Origin: Thioglobus_C sp964448305
GTDB lineage: Bacteria; Pseudomonadota; Gammaproteobacteria; PS1; Pseudothioglobaceae
Length of the DNA stretch: 64,000 nt
Assembly (NCBI GenBank): GCA_964448305.1
Contig: CAYUWB010000001.1
Span: 62,001 to 126,000 of the forward strand
Reading direction: 5' to 3'
In this document: piece by piece, positions 1-8,515 of the stretch
Position numbering within the stretch: position 1 is the stretch's first letter
Layout of the letters: each line of letters begins with the position of its first letter
Program-made: the position numbers and the translations under genes
The notes under the pieces: generated by a model
What the model was told of the DNA's origin: nothing
Databases searched by the model: none
Seen by the model: the letters and a program-made list of their open reading frames with translations, nothing else

Positions 1-1186
1 AATGTCAACCACAATGGCGCTTAACCGTGTTATGACCTTACTGGTTCGTGACAAACAACTTGGCCCTAAAGTGGTACCAATTATTCCTGATGAGGCGCGT
101 ACCTTTGGCATGGAAGGCTTGTTTAGACAGCTTGGTATTTACTCAGCATCTGGCCAACTTTACCAGCCAGAAGACCACGATAAAGTTATGTGGTACAAAG
201 AAGACAAAAAAGGCCAGGTATTGCAAGAAGGTATTAATGAAGCAGGTGCAATCTCTGATTGGATCGCAGCAGCAACGTCTTATGCGACGCATAATACCAC
301 GATGATTCCATTCTATATTTACTACTCTAAGTTTGGTTTTCAGCGTGTGGGTGACTTGGCTTGGGCAGCAGGTGATATGCAAGCCAAAGGCTTCTTGATT
401 GGAGGTACAGCAGGACGTACAACACTTAATGGTGAAGGCTTGCAACACCAAGATGGTGACTCTCATTTAGTGGCTAATACCATTCCAAATTGTATTTCTT
501 ATGACCCAACTTACGCTTATGAGTTAGCCGTTATTATTCGCAGCGGTATTTATAGAATGTATGAAAATCATGAAAATATTTTCTACTACATTACCACAAT
601 GAACGAGTTGTATGCGCATCCAGAAATGCCAGCAGGTACAGAAGAAGGCATTATCAAGGGCATTTACCCACTCAAAGAAGTGGGTGCAGGCGACAAGCAA
701 GTGCAGCTGATGGGCTGTGGTACGATTTTAAGAGAGGTTGAAAAAGCAGCGACAATGTTGGCTGATGATTGGGGTGTTAAATCAAGCATCTGGTCAGTGA
801 CGAGTTTTAATGAATTGACACGTGAAGCCCAAGCAATTGATCGAGAAAATCGCTTTAGTACTGATGCGCCAAAAGTGCCTTACATTACCCAGTGTTTAGC
901 AGATGCTAAAGGCCCGGTGATTGCCACGACAGATTACATGCGAAACTATGCTGAGCAAGTGCGTAAATATATTCCAGGGCGTTATGAAGTACTAGGTACG
1001 GATGGTTTTGGTCGTTCTGACTCACGTGCAGCGCTTAGAGATTTCTTTGAAGTAGATGCCAATTACGTTACACTTGCTGCGCTTAAAGCTTTAGTTGACG
1101 AAGGTGAGATGGATGCTTCAGTTATTGCACAAGCAGTTGAAAAATACGGTATAAATACAGACAAACCAAATCCAATGTCGGTGTAG
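1..1186 (+). CDS. aceE: Pyruvate dehydrogenase E1 component (homodimeric type), 3' part
   Basis: This is the C-terminal part of the thiamine-diphosphate E1 subunit of the pyruvate dehydrogenase complex, which decarboxylates pyruvate and acetylates the E2 lipoyl group. The gene is cut by the window edge; the visible 394 residues correspond to roughly residue 490 onward of an approximately 887-residue family member. Recognisable stretches are PIIPDEARTFGMEGLFRQ, the FYIYYSKFGFQR segment and the C-terminal VLGTDGFGRSDSR segment, all typical of AceE rather than of the heterodimeric E1 type. The ATG at base 2 is internal to the gene and not its start. No aceF (E2) gene follows; the next gene is a HopJ-family ORF 26 bases downstream. 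Confidence 0.96.
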   Translation, partial: MSTTMALNRVMTLLVRDKQLGPKVVPIIPDEARTFGMEGLFRQLGIYSASGQLYQPEDHDKVMWYKEDKKGQVLQEGINEAGAISDWIAAATSYATHNTTMIPFYIYYSKFGFQRVGDLAWAAGDMQAKGFLIGGTAGRTTLNGEGLQHQDGDSHLVANTIPNCISYDPTYAYELAVIIRSGIYRMYENHENIFYYITTMNELYAHPEMPAGTEEGIIKGIYPLKEVGAGDKQVQLMGCGTILREVEKAATMLADDWGVKSSIWSVTSFNELTREAQAIDRENRFSTDAPKVPYITQCLADAKGPVIATTDYMRNYAEQVRKYIPGRYEVLGTDGFGRSDSRAALRDFFEVDANYVTLAALKALVDEGEMDASVIAQAVEKYGINTDKPNPMSV

Positions 1187-1212
1187 GGATAATTCTTAAA
1201 TAGGGGGAGAGA

Positions 1213-1551
1213 ATGACACAAGAAGAGTATTTAGAAGCATTAAGGTCAGGCGCAAGAATGAAGTTTGAAGACTTGACTGCACTGATTGATGATGATTACA
1301 ACTACACGCCAGCTGCTTTTACTAATGGCGAAGTTGAGAATGCTGCTGATGAAAATCAAGGTAGTGCCAAGTTATTTTGTTTTGCTGCGATTCACCAGCT
1401 TTCTCAATTAGAAACACTGCATTGTTTTGGCCAGTATTACCAAGACGTATTAAATACGCCAGATAGCGATTCTCATGCTAATATTCGTAATTTTATGACT
1501 TATGGCTGGGAAGGTTTAAAGTTTGATTCGCCTGTTCTAGATAGAAAATAA
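1213..1551 (+). CDS. HopJ type III effector family protein
   Basis: A 112-residue soluble protein with no signal peptide or membrane segment. It matches the small HopJ family (PF08888) over its whole length: YNYTPAAFTNG near residue 30, NQGSAKLFCFAAIH near 50, LHCFGQYYQDVL near 75 and NIRNFMTYGWEGLKFD at the end. A GGGGAGAG ribosome-binding site lies just before the ATG. The family was named after a Pseudomonas effector, but, as I recall, members are common in marine gammaproteobacteria without a type III secretion system, so an effector role is not implied. It follows aceE by 26 bases and is probably co-transcribed with it. Cellular function unknown. Confidence 0.85.
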   Translation: MTQEEYLEALRSGARMKFEDLTALIDDDYNYTPAAFTNGEVENAADENQGSAKLFCFAAIHQLSQLETLHCFGQYYQDVLNTPDSDSHANIRNFMTYGWEGLKFDSPVLDRK

Positions 1552-1564
1552 AAAAACTAGAATT

Positions 1565-1774
1565 TTAATAATGCGGTGGCGGCTTGTCATCAACTGCTTG
1601 TGTACCACCTTCTGATTTATCTTTGAGTTGCTCTATCTGAGTCGATAGGTGTTTGATCATTTCTTCTAGTTCATCAGCCTTTTGCATTTGGCGAAAAACA
1701 ACCTTGTTCAACTCCTCAATCGTATGATCAAGATAAGCAATTTTTTCTTCCAATTCAATTAGTTTTTCACTCAT
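1565..1774 (-). CDS. slyX: SlyX family protein
   Basis: A 69-residue, almost entirely coiled-coil protein with heptad-like leucines and glutamates, ending in the family's hallmark PPPHY tail. SlyX is a small conserved proteobacterial protein of unknown biochemical role. Its ATG overlaps the stop of the upstream EamA transporter gene by 4 bases (ATGA), so the two are translationally coupled. It converges with the HopJ-family gene across a gap of only 13 bases. Confidence 0.88.
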   Translation of the reverse strand: MSEKLIELEEKIAYLDHTIEELNKVVFRQMQKADELEEMIKHLSTQIEQLKDKSEGGTQAVDDKPPPHY

Positions 1775-2646
1775 GTTTTGTCCTTGGTAAATTTTCCACC
1801 ATATTCATAGTAACCTAGCCCGATTAGTACAAGAATGATACCGCTTAGTTGGGCGTTTGTTAGGGTTTCATTATTAAGACTTGTGCCAAGTAATAGAGCA
1901 AATATTGGTGTTATTAATGGCACAATACCAACCACTCTAACGCTGGTATGGCGGATTAAGTAGTAGTACGACATAAAACCAATCACTGATCCGAATAGCG
2001 CCAGATAACTAATAGACAAGGCAGCTTTAAGTGTAATGATTGGAATACTTCCTTCGGTTAAGACCCAGCTAACAACAAACAAAGGTACACTAACAATAAG
2101 CGCACCTGTGGTGGTTTCTAATGCGGAAATATGAGCATTGATTTGCTTTAGTTTAACCGAGATAAAAGACTGAAAAGCCATGGCAAAAGTTAGCGCTAAT
2201 AAGCCTGTTATCATTTCAGCTGAAATACTTAATGCTTGTTTAAAGATAACAATAAGTCCTGTCAAACCTAACAATAATCCTGCTATTTTATGAAACCTAA
2301 AGAAAGACTCTTGTAATAGTAATAAAGCAAAAACTCCGGTAATGATTGGTGTTAATCCGAATACGACTGAGATAATGCCTGAAGGTATGGTTTGGGAAGA
2401 AAAATATACCAAACTCATGGTAACAAATACACCCAGCCCTGCGTAGATGTAATTACTAATAGCGGCATTGGATTTGGTTAGCGTTTGTTTTTTAATCGTC
2501 AGAATAGCAAAACAAATAATCAACCCTAGTAGCATCCTAGAGGCAACACCAAAGTTAAAGCTTGACCCCAATGTTGACCATTGAATAGCCAGTGGCGTGG
2601 TTGACCAAATAGCAACAACTGATAGAAAGGCTAAATAGATTGGCAT
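1771..2646 (-). CDS. EamA/DMT family transporter
   Basis: A 291-residue integral inner-membrane protein with about ten hydrophobic segments arranged as two EamA repeats, typical of the drug/metabolite transporter superfamily. The first repeat contains WSTTPLAIQW near the N-terminus; the second ends in GIILVLIGLGYYEY. The substrate cannot be deduced; relatives export amino acids or metabolites. It is followed by slyX with a 4-base overlap, and a strong terminator separates it from pnp upstream, so it has its own transcription start. Confidence 0.85.
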   Translation of the reverse strand: MPIYLAFLSVVAIWSTTPLAIQWSTLGSSFNFGVASRMLLGLIICFAILTIKKQTLTKSNAAISNYIYAGLGVFVTMSLVYFSSQTIPSGIISVVFGLTPIITGVFALLLLQESFFRFHKIAGLLLGLTGLIVIFKQALSISAEMITGLLALTFAMAFQSFISVKLKQINAHISALETTTGALIVSVPLFVVSWVLTEGSIPIITLKAALSISYLALFGSVIGFMSYYYLIRHTSVRVVGIVPLITPIFALLLGTSLNNETLTNAQLSGIILVLIGLGYYEYGGKFTKDKT

Positions 2647-2660
2647 ATGGGTATAGTAAT

Positions 2661-2687
2661 AAAAAAAGCCACCGTTAAGGTGGCTTT
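2661..2687 (-). terminator. Rho-independent terminator after pnp
   Basis: A perfect 9-bp stem (AAAGCCACC with GGTGGCTTT) around a 5-base loop. Read on the minus strand it is followed by a run of seven T residues. It lies just after the pnp stop codon and before the EamA gene. Confidence 0.88.
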
Positions 2688-2710
2688 CATTTAAAAGAAT
2701 AATTAGATTA

Positions 2711-4804
2711 TTATTTATCTAAAAGCACTTTACGAGACAGCTTGATACGGCCTCTGTCTAAACCAAGTACTTTAACATCAATCTCGTCACCTTCTTTTAA
2801 GTAGTCTTCTACTTTTTCTACACGCTCATGAGCGATTTCAGAAATATGTAGCAAGCCATCTTGATTCGGCATGATGTTTACAAATGCACCAAACTCAACA
2901 ATCTTGACCACTTTACCGGCGTAAACTTTATCTACTTCAGGCACAGCAGTTACGTCTTTTACCATCTGAACCGCAGTATCAAAGGCTTTTTGATCGTTTG
3001 CAAAAATATTAACGTTACCATTGTCATCAACGTCAACATTTGCGCCAGATGTTGAAATAATGCCTTTAATGGTTTCACCGCCTTTACCAATAAGATCGCG
3101 AATCTTGTCAGTTTTGATTTTAACAACAGCTGTCTTAGGTGCGTTTTTGCTTGAAGTATTAGGCTCACAAATCACTTTATTCATTTCACCTAAGATGTGT
3201 AATCTTGCATCTTTTGCTTGTTTTAGTGCGATATCCATAATCTCTTGGGTGATGCCCTGGATCTTGATGTCCATTTGTAATGCATTAACACCGCGCGATG
3301 TACCTGCTACTTTAAAGTCCATATCGCCTAAGTGATCTTCATCGCCTAAGATATCAGTTAGTACAGTAAATCTATCGTCTTCTTTAACAAGGCCCATAGC
3401 AATACCAGCGACTGGCGCTTTCATTGGAACGCCTGCATCCATTAGTGACAATGATGAACCACACACACTCGCCATTGATGAAGAGCCGTTAGATTCAGTG
3501 ATTTCTGAAACCACACGCACTGTGTACGGGAATTCTTCAATCGTTGGAAGACAAGCAGAAATACCACGACGTGCGAGACGACCATGGCCAATTTCACGAC
3601 GACCTGTGCCACCCATACGACCGGTTTCACCAACAGAGTATGGTGGGAAGTTGTAGTGTAGTAAGAAGTAATCATTTTGACGCTCAGAGGCTTCTAGTTT
3701 TTCAATCAGCTGTGCTTCACGCTTAGAGCCTAATGTAGTTACCACTAGCGCTTGCGTTTCACCACGAGTAAATAAGGCAGAACCATGTGTGTTTTCTAAC
3801 ACACCTGTTTCAACTTTTAATCCACGAACGGTTGTGTTGTCACGGCCATCAATACGTGGCTCATTACTTAAGATACGCTCACGAACGGTTGATTTTTCAA
3901 CTTTCTTAAAGTATTTAGAAACTTCTTCAGCTGAATTACCGTCTTCATCATCACTGGCCAGTGCTTCAATTACAGCAGCTTTAATTTCACCTACTTTAGC
4001 GTAGCGATCCATTTTTTCTTTGATTTGGTATGCTTCGTTTACTTGATCACCAAATTGTGACTGAATGTCACCTAGTAATGCTTCGTTTGTTTCTGGTGCT
4101 TTCCAATCCCACTGTTCGGTGCCAACTTCAGCAGCAAACTCAGCAATGTTACTAATTGCTACTTGGAATTGCTCATGTGCGTGCATAACAGCGCCTAGCA
4201 TAACTTCTTCAGATAATTCTGCTGCTTCTGATTCAACCATCAATACCGCTTCATCTGTACCAGCCACAACCATATCTAGATCTGACTCAGCTAACTCAGA
4301 GTAAGTTGGGTTAAGGATGTAATCACCGTCTTTGTAACCCACACGTGCACCACCAATTGGGCCGTTAAATGGAATACCTGAAATTGAAAGCGCTGCTGAT
4401 ACACCTAGCATTGCAATCATATCTGGATCCACTTCAGAGTTTGCAGAAATAACCGTAATAATCACCTGAACTTCGTTCATGAAGCCAGCAGGGAACAATG
4501 GGCGAATAGGGCGGTCGATTAAACGAGAAGTTAATGTTTCTTTTTCGCTTGGTCTTGCTTCACGCTTTAAGAATCCACCAGGAATCTTGCCGGCAGCGTA
4601 TGTTTTTTCAACATAGTCTACTGATAATGGGAAGAAATCTTGACCAGGGCGCATTTCTTTAGAGCCAACAACCGTAACCAATACTTGTGTGTCGTCCATG
4701 CTTGCTAGTACTGCACCATGTGCTTGACGTGCTACGCGGCCAGTTTCTAATGTAATTGTGTGTTTGCCCATGGCAAAGCTTTTTTTAACGATATTCATTT
4801 CCAT
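2711..4804 (-). CDS. pnp: Polynucleotide phosphorylase
   Basis: The 697-residue 3'-5' phosphorolytic exoribonuclease of the RNA degradosome. Two RNase PH domains are visible: the first with RPSEKETLTSRLIDRPIRPL, the second containing GRREIGHGRLARR. They are followed by a KH domain (IRDLIGKGGETIKGI near residue 560) and a C-terminal S1 domain (VVKIVEFGAFVNIMPNQDGL). The length is normal. A GGAGG site precedes the first ATG by 5 bases and the second ATG (two codons in) by 11, so either start is possible. Usually rpsO lies directly upstream; here it does not, and roxA on the same strand is the neighbour, 140 bases away. A strong terminator follows. Confidence 0.97.
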   Translation of the reverse strand: MEMNIVKKSFAMGKHTITLETGRVARQAHGAVLASMDDTQVLVTVVGSKEMRPGQDFFPLSVDYVEKTYAAGKIPGGFLKREARPSEKETLTSRLIDRPIRPLFPAGFMNEVQVIITVISANSEVDPDMIAMLGVSAALSISGIPFNGPIGGARVGYKDGDYILNPTYSELAESDLDMVVAGTDEAVLMVESEAAELSEEVMLGAVMHAHEQFQVAISNIAEFAAEVGTEQWDWKAPETNEALLGDIQSQFGDQVNEAYQIKEKMDRYAKVGEIKAAVIEALASDDEDGNSAEEVSKYFKKVEKSTVRERILSNEPRIDGRDNTTVRGLKVETGVLENTHGSALFTRGETQALVVTTLGSKREAQLIEKLEASERQNDYFLLHYNFPPYSVGETGRMGGTGRREIGHGRLARRGISACLPTIEEFPYTVRVVSEITESNGSSSMASVCGSSLSLMDAGVPMKAPVAGIAMGLVKEDDRFTVLTDILGDEDHLGDMDFKVAGTSRGVNALQMDIKIQGITQEIMDIALKQAKDARLHILGEMNKVICEPNTSSKNAPKTAVVKIKTDKIRDLIGKGGETIKGIISTSGANVDVDDNGNVNIFANDQKAFDTAVQMVKDVTAVPEVDKVYAGKVVKIVEFGAFVNIMPNQDGLLHISEIAHERVEKVEDYLKEGDEIDVKVLGLDRGRIKLSRKVLLDK

Positions 4805-4944
4805 GAAAACCTCCGTAAGATAATTAAAAGGAATTTTATGGTTTGAATTGGATAAGCTTTATTTGAAACATACCAGTCGATACGTTTTAGATAAAACTTA
4901 AGACAGAACTTTAAGCCATAAAACGAGAGTTATTATCCCTAAAA

Positions 4945-6027
4945 TCAATCGATTATGTATATTAAATTTTTCTTAAATAGCTCAATTGTAAGTTCTGGGT
5001 ATTGAGTTGCCTCAATACTACGATGATTGCAAAACCCAATCACAGATTGTTTGTCAAATCCCTGTGTGTTAAATGGTTCGCCATTGATGAATACTTTGAG
5101 TATTTTGCCATCTAAGAGGTAGACGACTTTACAACTTGGGTGTAGTTGATAATGTGCTTGATTGTTAAATGTATCAGGCTCAAAGTGTTGTAATAATTGC
5201 ACATCTAACGAGTCTATTTGAGTTACAAAACAGGCAAATTCTTCAGCGCTAATATCAAGTATTTTCTGTGCTTGGGTGATGGCCGAGTTAGGGATTAATG
5301 CTGGTGTGTTTTGACTATGCCAAACAGGGTCTTGATAATATTGATGATTATCGCTAGATTGTTGACCGACTGATTCAAACAACTCATTAGCTGAATAAGC
5401 ACGATAACCAAACGATAAGGTGGTGCAATCGTCATCTAAGCTAACACCATGATGCGCTACTTTCGGTGGCACATACAACACATCTCCTGGTTCCACATCC
5501 CACACATGCTCTACCTCAAAAGTATTCATTATTCTAAGTGGCACATCATCGAGATAGTTGTCTAACTCACAGTGCTTACTACCAATATGCCAACGACGCT
5601 TACCACTACCTTGTAGCAAGAAAACATCGTAGTAATCAAAATGTGGACCAACACTACCACCTTTAGCTGCATATGAGATCATGACATCGTCAAAGCGCCA
5701 ACGCGGAATAAAATCAAAGTGTTTAATCAGTTCATACGCTTCATCATCAAATCGATCCACGCCTTGTACTAATAACGTCCAGTCTTGATCAGGCAGTTGG
5801 GTAAAGGTGTTTTCAGACAATGGGCCATTGGTTAGTGACCATTGATTATCATTAATTGAACCGGTGATTAAGCGTGACTCAAATACTTCTTCTAGTGATA
5901 ATCCTGCTAACTCATCTGGTGTAATGGGCGAGATAAAATCAGGCAAAGCCTGTTTGATTAGCAAAGGCTTTTTTTGCCAATAATCAGCTAAAAATTCTTC
6001 TACAGATATTGCACCGAAATGAATCAT
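4945..6027 (-). CDS. roxA: Ribosomal protein L16 arginine hydroxylase (JmjC/cupin, YcfD-like)
   Basis: A 360-residue Fe(II)/2-oxoglutarate oxygenase of the ROX family; the E. coli homologue YcfD/RoxA hydroxylates an arginine of ribosomal protein L16. The iron-binding HxD pair is visible as H129 and D131 in GPHFDYYDVF, and the third ligand is probably H192 in KVAHHGVSL. The fold continues with VEPGDVLYVPPK and ends with a winged-helix-like C-terminal part. The start has no rival Met nearby. It shares its strand with pnp downstream but is 140 bases from it and may be transcribed alone. It is divergent from the YdjM-like gene. Confidence 0.88.
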   Translation of the reverse strand: MIHFGAISVEEFLADYWQKKPLLIKQALPDFISPITPDELAGLSLEEVFESRLITGSINDNQWSLTNGPLSENTFTQLPDQDWTLLVQGVDRFDDEAYELIKHFDFIPRWRFDDVMISYAAKGGSVGPHFDYYDVFLLQGSGKRRWHIGSKHCELDNYLDDVPLRIMNTFEVEHVWDVEPGDVLYVPPKVAHHGVSLDDDCTTLSFGYRAYSANELFESVGQQSSDNHQYYQDPVWHSQNTPALIPNSAITQAQKILDISAEEFACFVTQIDSLDVQLLQHFEPDTFNNQAHYQLHPSCKVVYLLDGKILKVFINGEPFNTQGFDKQSVIGFCNHRSIEATQYPELTIELFKKNLIYIID

Positions 6028-6133
6028 TGGTCGTTAAAATATTTTTATACTTAATACAGTTGTACTAAATTTTACCTTTGATCTGGTATTCGGTCATTAA
6101 TTAAACATTTTATTGTAACTAATAGCTAAACTT

Positions 6134-7156
6134 ATGGATCCTCTTTCCCAAGCCGTATTAGGCGCGAGCCTGTCACAATCATTGGCTAAAAAATACTCAA
6201 CCCAGTTGAGCGCCATGTTGGTAGGCGCTTTGGCTGGAATGGCACCAGATTTAGATGCATTTATATATTCCAACACTGACCCGCTAGTGTATTTAGAATT
6301 TCATCGACAATTTACACACTCACTTATTTTTATACCACTAGGTGCATTAATTTGCGCTCTGGTGTTTTATTATTTTTGGTTTAATCGTCAATGGTCAAAA
6401 GTTAAGTTGTCTTTTTTACAAGTGTATTTCTTCTCTTTCCTAGGTTATGCAACACATGGATTTTTGGATGCAAATACTTCGTATGGAACACAGTTACTAT
6501 GGCCATTTTCCAACGAACGATTTGCTTGGCATAACATTTCTATTGTTGATCCATTGTTTACGCTGCCATTGTTAATATTGATTGTGATTTCTGTTTATCG
6601 AAAAACCTCACGCTATGCAAAGATAGCTTTTGTCTATGCAATGCTATATCTGAGTATTGGGCTGATTCAACAGCAACGTGCAGAGCAATCGTTAGCAGAG
6701 TTAGCACAGCAACGCGGACACACAATAGAGCGTTTACTTGTTAAACCCAGTTTTGGTAATCGTCATGTATGGAAGATGCTTTATGAACATGATGGGCGTT
6801 ACTATGTAGATGCAGTGAAGTTATTGTGGAATAGGCAGTATATTAAAGGGGGTTCGATTAAAAAATTAAATCTTGAGCAAGATATTCCGTATCTTCTAGA
6901 GCATTCTCAATCAGCAAAAGACATAGAACGATTCAGATGGTTTTCTAATGACTTTTTGGCACTGAATCCCAACAATAATAATCAAATAACAGATGTTAGG
7001 AATTCGATGTTGCCAAATAGCACACAGCTGTTATTTGGCATTGAGTTAGATCGAGAAAAACTCGAAAACGGTGATTTAAAGGCACACGTTGACTTTATTG
7101 CTAACAATAAAATAAACAAGAAAACGAGAGATGTTTATTTAAATATGCTGTTCTAG
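6134..7156 (+). CDS. YdjM-like inner-membrane metal-dependent hydrolase family protein
   Basis: A 340-residue protein of the DUF457/YdjM family (PF04307), annotated by homology as membrane-bound metal-dependent hydrolases. The conserved N-terminus MDPLSQAVLGAS, the motif GMAPDLDAF near residue 40, the histidines in HRQFTHSLIF near 57 and ATHGFLDANTSYGTQLLWPFS near residue 120 are all present. About four hydrophobic helices occupy the first 180 residues, followed by a soluble C-terminal half. No reaction has been firmly assigned to this family. The gene stands alone between roxA and nhaA. Confidence 0.75.
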   Translation: MDPLSQAVLGASLSQSLAKKYSTQLSAMLVGALAGMAPDLDAFIYSNTDPLVYLEFHRQFTHSLIFIPLGALICALVFYYFWFNRQWSKVKLSFLQVYFFSFLGYATHGFLDANTSYGTQLLWPFSNERFAWHNISIVDPLFTLPLLILIVISVYRKTSRYAKIAFVYAMLYLSIGLIQQQRAEQSLAELAQQRGHTIERLLVKPSFGNRHVWKMLYEHDGRYYVDAVKLLWNRQYIKGGSIKKLNLEQDIPYLLEHSQSAKDIERFRWFSNDFLALNPNNNNQITDVRNSMLPNSTQLLFGIELDREKLENGDLKAHVDFIANNKINKKTRDVYLNMLF

Positions 7157-7263
7157 CGTGTTGCAATTAAAGCCAATTAATTCAGTAAAACGCCTTTAAT
7201 ACTTGTTACTAATTATTCCCTTGATGTAAAATTTAGTGATTTTTTAGTTATAAATATAAATAT

Positions 7264-8454
7264 ATGATTATTAGTAAATTTAAAGAGTTTATAAAACTTG
7301 AAGCAGCAGGCGGAATCTTATTGTTTGTAGCTGGCTTGTTGGCCATGATAATTGCTAACTCTTCATTTGATTACATTTATAAGGCTTTTCTTGATACACC
7401 TGTGGCTATTAAGTTTGGTGACTTTGAAATCGCCAAACCTTTATTGTTATGGGTAAATGATGGGTTGATGGCTATCTTTTTCTTTTTAATCGGCTTAGAA
7501 TTAAAAAGAGATTTTTTAGCAGGAGAGTTATCAGACCCTTCGCGTGTTGCACTCCCTGTAATTGCCGCTATTGGAGGAATGGCTGTACCGGCAGCATTCT
7601 ATGTTGCACTTAATTGGGGTGATTCGGTGGCATTACAAGGATGGGCAATACCCTCTGCTACTGATATCGCATTTGCCCTTGGTGTATTAGCCTTATTAGG
7701 AAGCAGGGTGCCAACCAGCCTTAAGTTATTTTTAGCTACTTTAGCTATTATTGATGACATGGGAGCTATTGTTATTATTGCGATTTTCTACACTGCGGAA
7801 CTATCGGTATCTTCTTTGCTTATTGCGCTAGTCGCGATTATTATTTTATATTCGATGAATAAAAAAGGGGTTTTAAGTTTAGCTCCTTACGTTTTGATCG
7901 GTATTATTTTTTGGGCAGCTGTTTTAAAATCAGGGGTTCATGCGACTTTAGCTGGCGTAATTACTGCATTTTTTATTCCTTTTAAGAAATTAGAAGGGGA
8001 GTCTAAAACCCAACTAGAAAAACTTGAATACGACCTACATCCATCTGTTGCATTTGCAATCTTGCCTTTGTTTGCCTTTGCTAATGCAGGTGTTTCTTTT
8101 GAGGGGCTTACAATTGACTCTCTACTTCACCCTGTTCCGCTTGGAATTGCGGTTGGGTTGTTTTTTGGAAAACAAATAGGTGTTTTATTATTTAGTTGGT
8201 TAACAATTAGATTGGGTATTGCCAAGCTTCCTTCAGGCGGTACATGGGCGCATTTATACGGCGTATCTTTGCTATGTGGTATTGGCTTTACAATGAGTTT
8301 GTTTATCGGCACATTGGCATTTAATCAAGCCGGTGTTGATTATGCAGTCGACGAGAGATTGGGTATTCTTGTAGGGTCTTTACTCTCTGGGTTACTTGGT
8401 TATTTTTTCTTAAGGTATTTCACTAAAGACTGTACAGAGAAAGCAAAGCCCTAG
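7264..8454 (+). CDS. nhaA: Na+/H+ antiporter NhaA
   Basis: A 396-residue inner-membrane sodium/proton antiporter used for pH and salt homeostasis, which fits a marine organism. About twelve hydrophobic helices are visible. The substrate-site aspartates are present in IIDDMGAIVI near residue 165, and the family signature SATDIAFALGVL precedes it. The conserved N-terminal EAAGGILLF segment and a G-rich C-terminal half agree with NhaA of normal length. The gene has its own upstream region of about 107 bases and ends in a hairpin shared with guaB. Confidence 0.95.
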   Translation: MIISKFKEFIKLEAAGGILLFVAGLLAMIIANSSFDYIYKAFLDTPVAIKFGDFEIAKPLLLWVNDGLMAIFFFLIGLELKRDFLAGELSDPSRVALPVIAAIGGMAVPAAFYVALNWGDSVALQGWAIPSATDIAFALGVLALLGSRVPTSLKLFLATLAIIDDMGAIVIIAIFYTAELSVSSLLIALVAIIILYSMNKKGVLSLAPYVLIGIIFWAAVLKSGVHATLAGVITAFFIPFKKLEGESKTQLEKLEYDLHPSVAFAILPLFAFANAGVSFEGLTIDSLLHPVPLGIAVGLFFGKQIGVLLFSWLTIRLGIAKLPSGGTWAHLYGVSLLCGIGFTMSLFIGTLAFNQAGVDYAVDERLGILVGSLLSGLLGYFFLRYFTKDCTEKAKP

Positions 8455-8469
8455 TGAATATAAGTAGTT

Positions 8470-8498
8470 TTTATAGTTATTGTTTTAATAACTATAAA
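8470..8498. terminator. Hairpin between convergent nhaA and guaB
   Basis: A perfect 12-bp inverted repeat (TTTATAGTTATT with AATAACTATAAA) around a 5-base loop lies in the gap between two convergent genes. Neither side has a good T-run, so it may act as a weak bidirectional terminator or only protect 3' ends. Confidence 0.5.
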
Positions 8499-8515
8499 GA
8501 CATGTAAGACTTTCT

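Noticed and set aside
143..466. Long ORFs antisense to aceE and many other genes
   Set aside because: They lie wholly inside conserved genes on the other strand or in other frames and have no family features.
1213..1551. Evidence for a type III secretion system from the HopJ-family gene
   Set aside because: No secretion genes are in the window and the family is wider than the name suggests.
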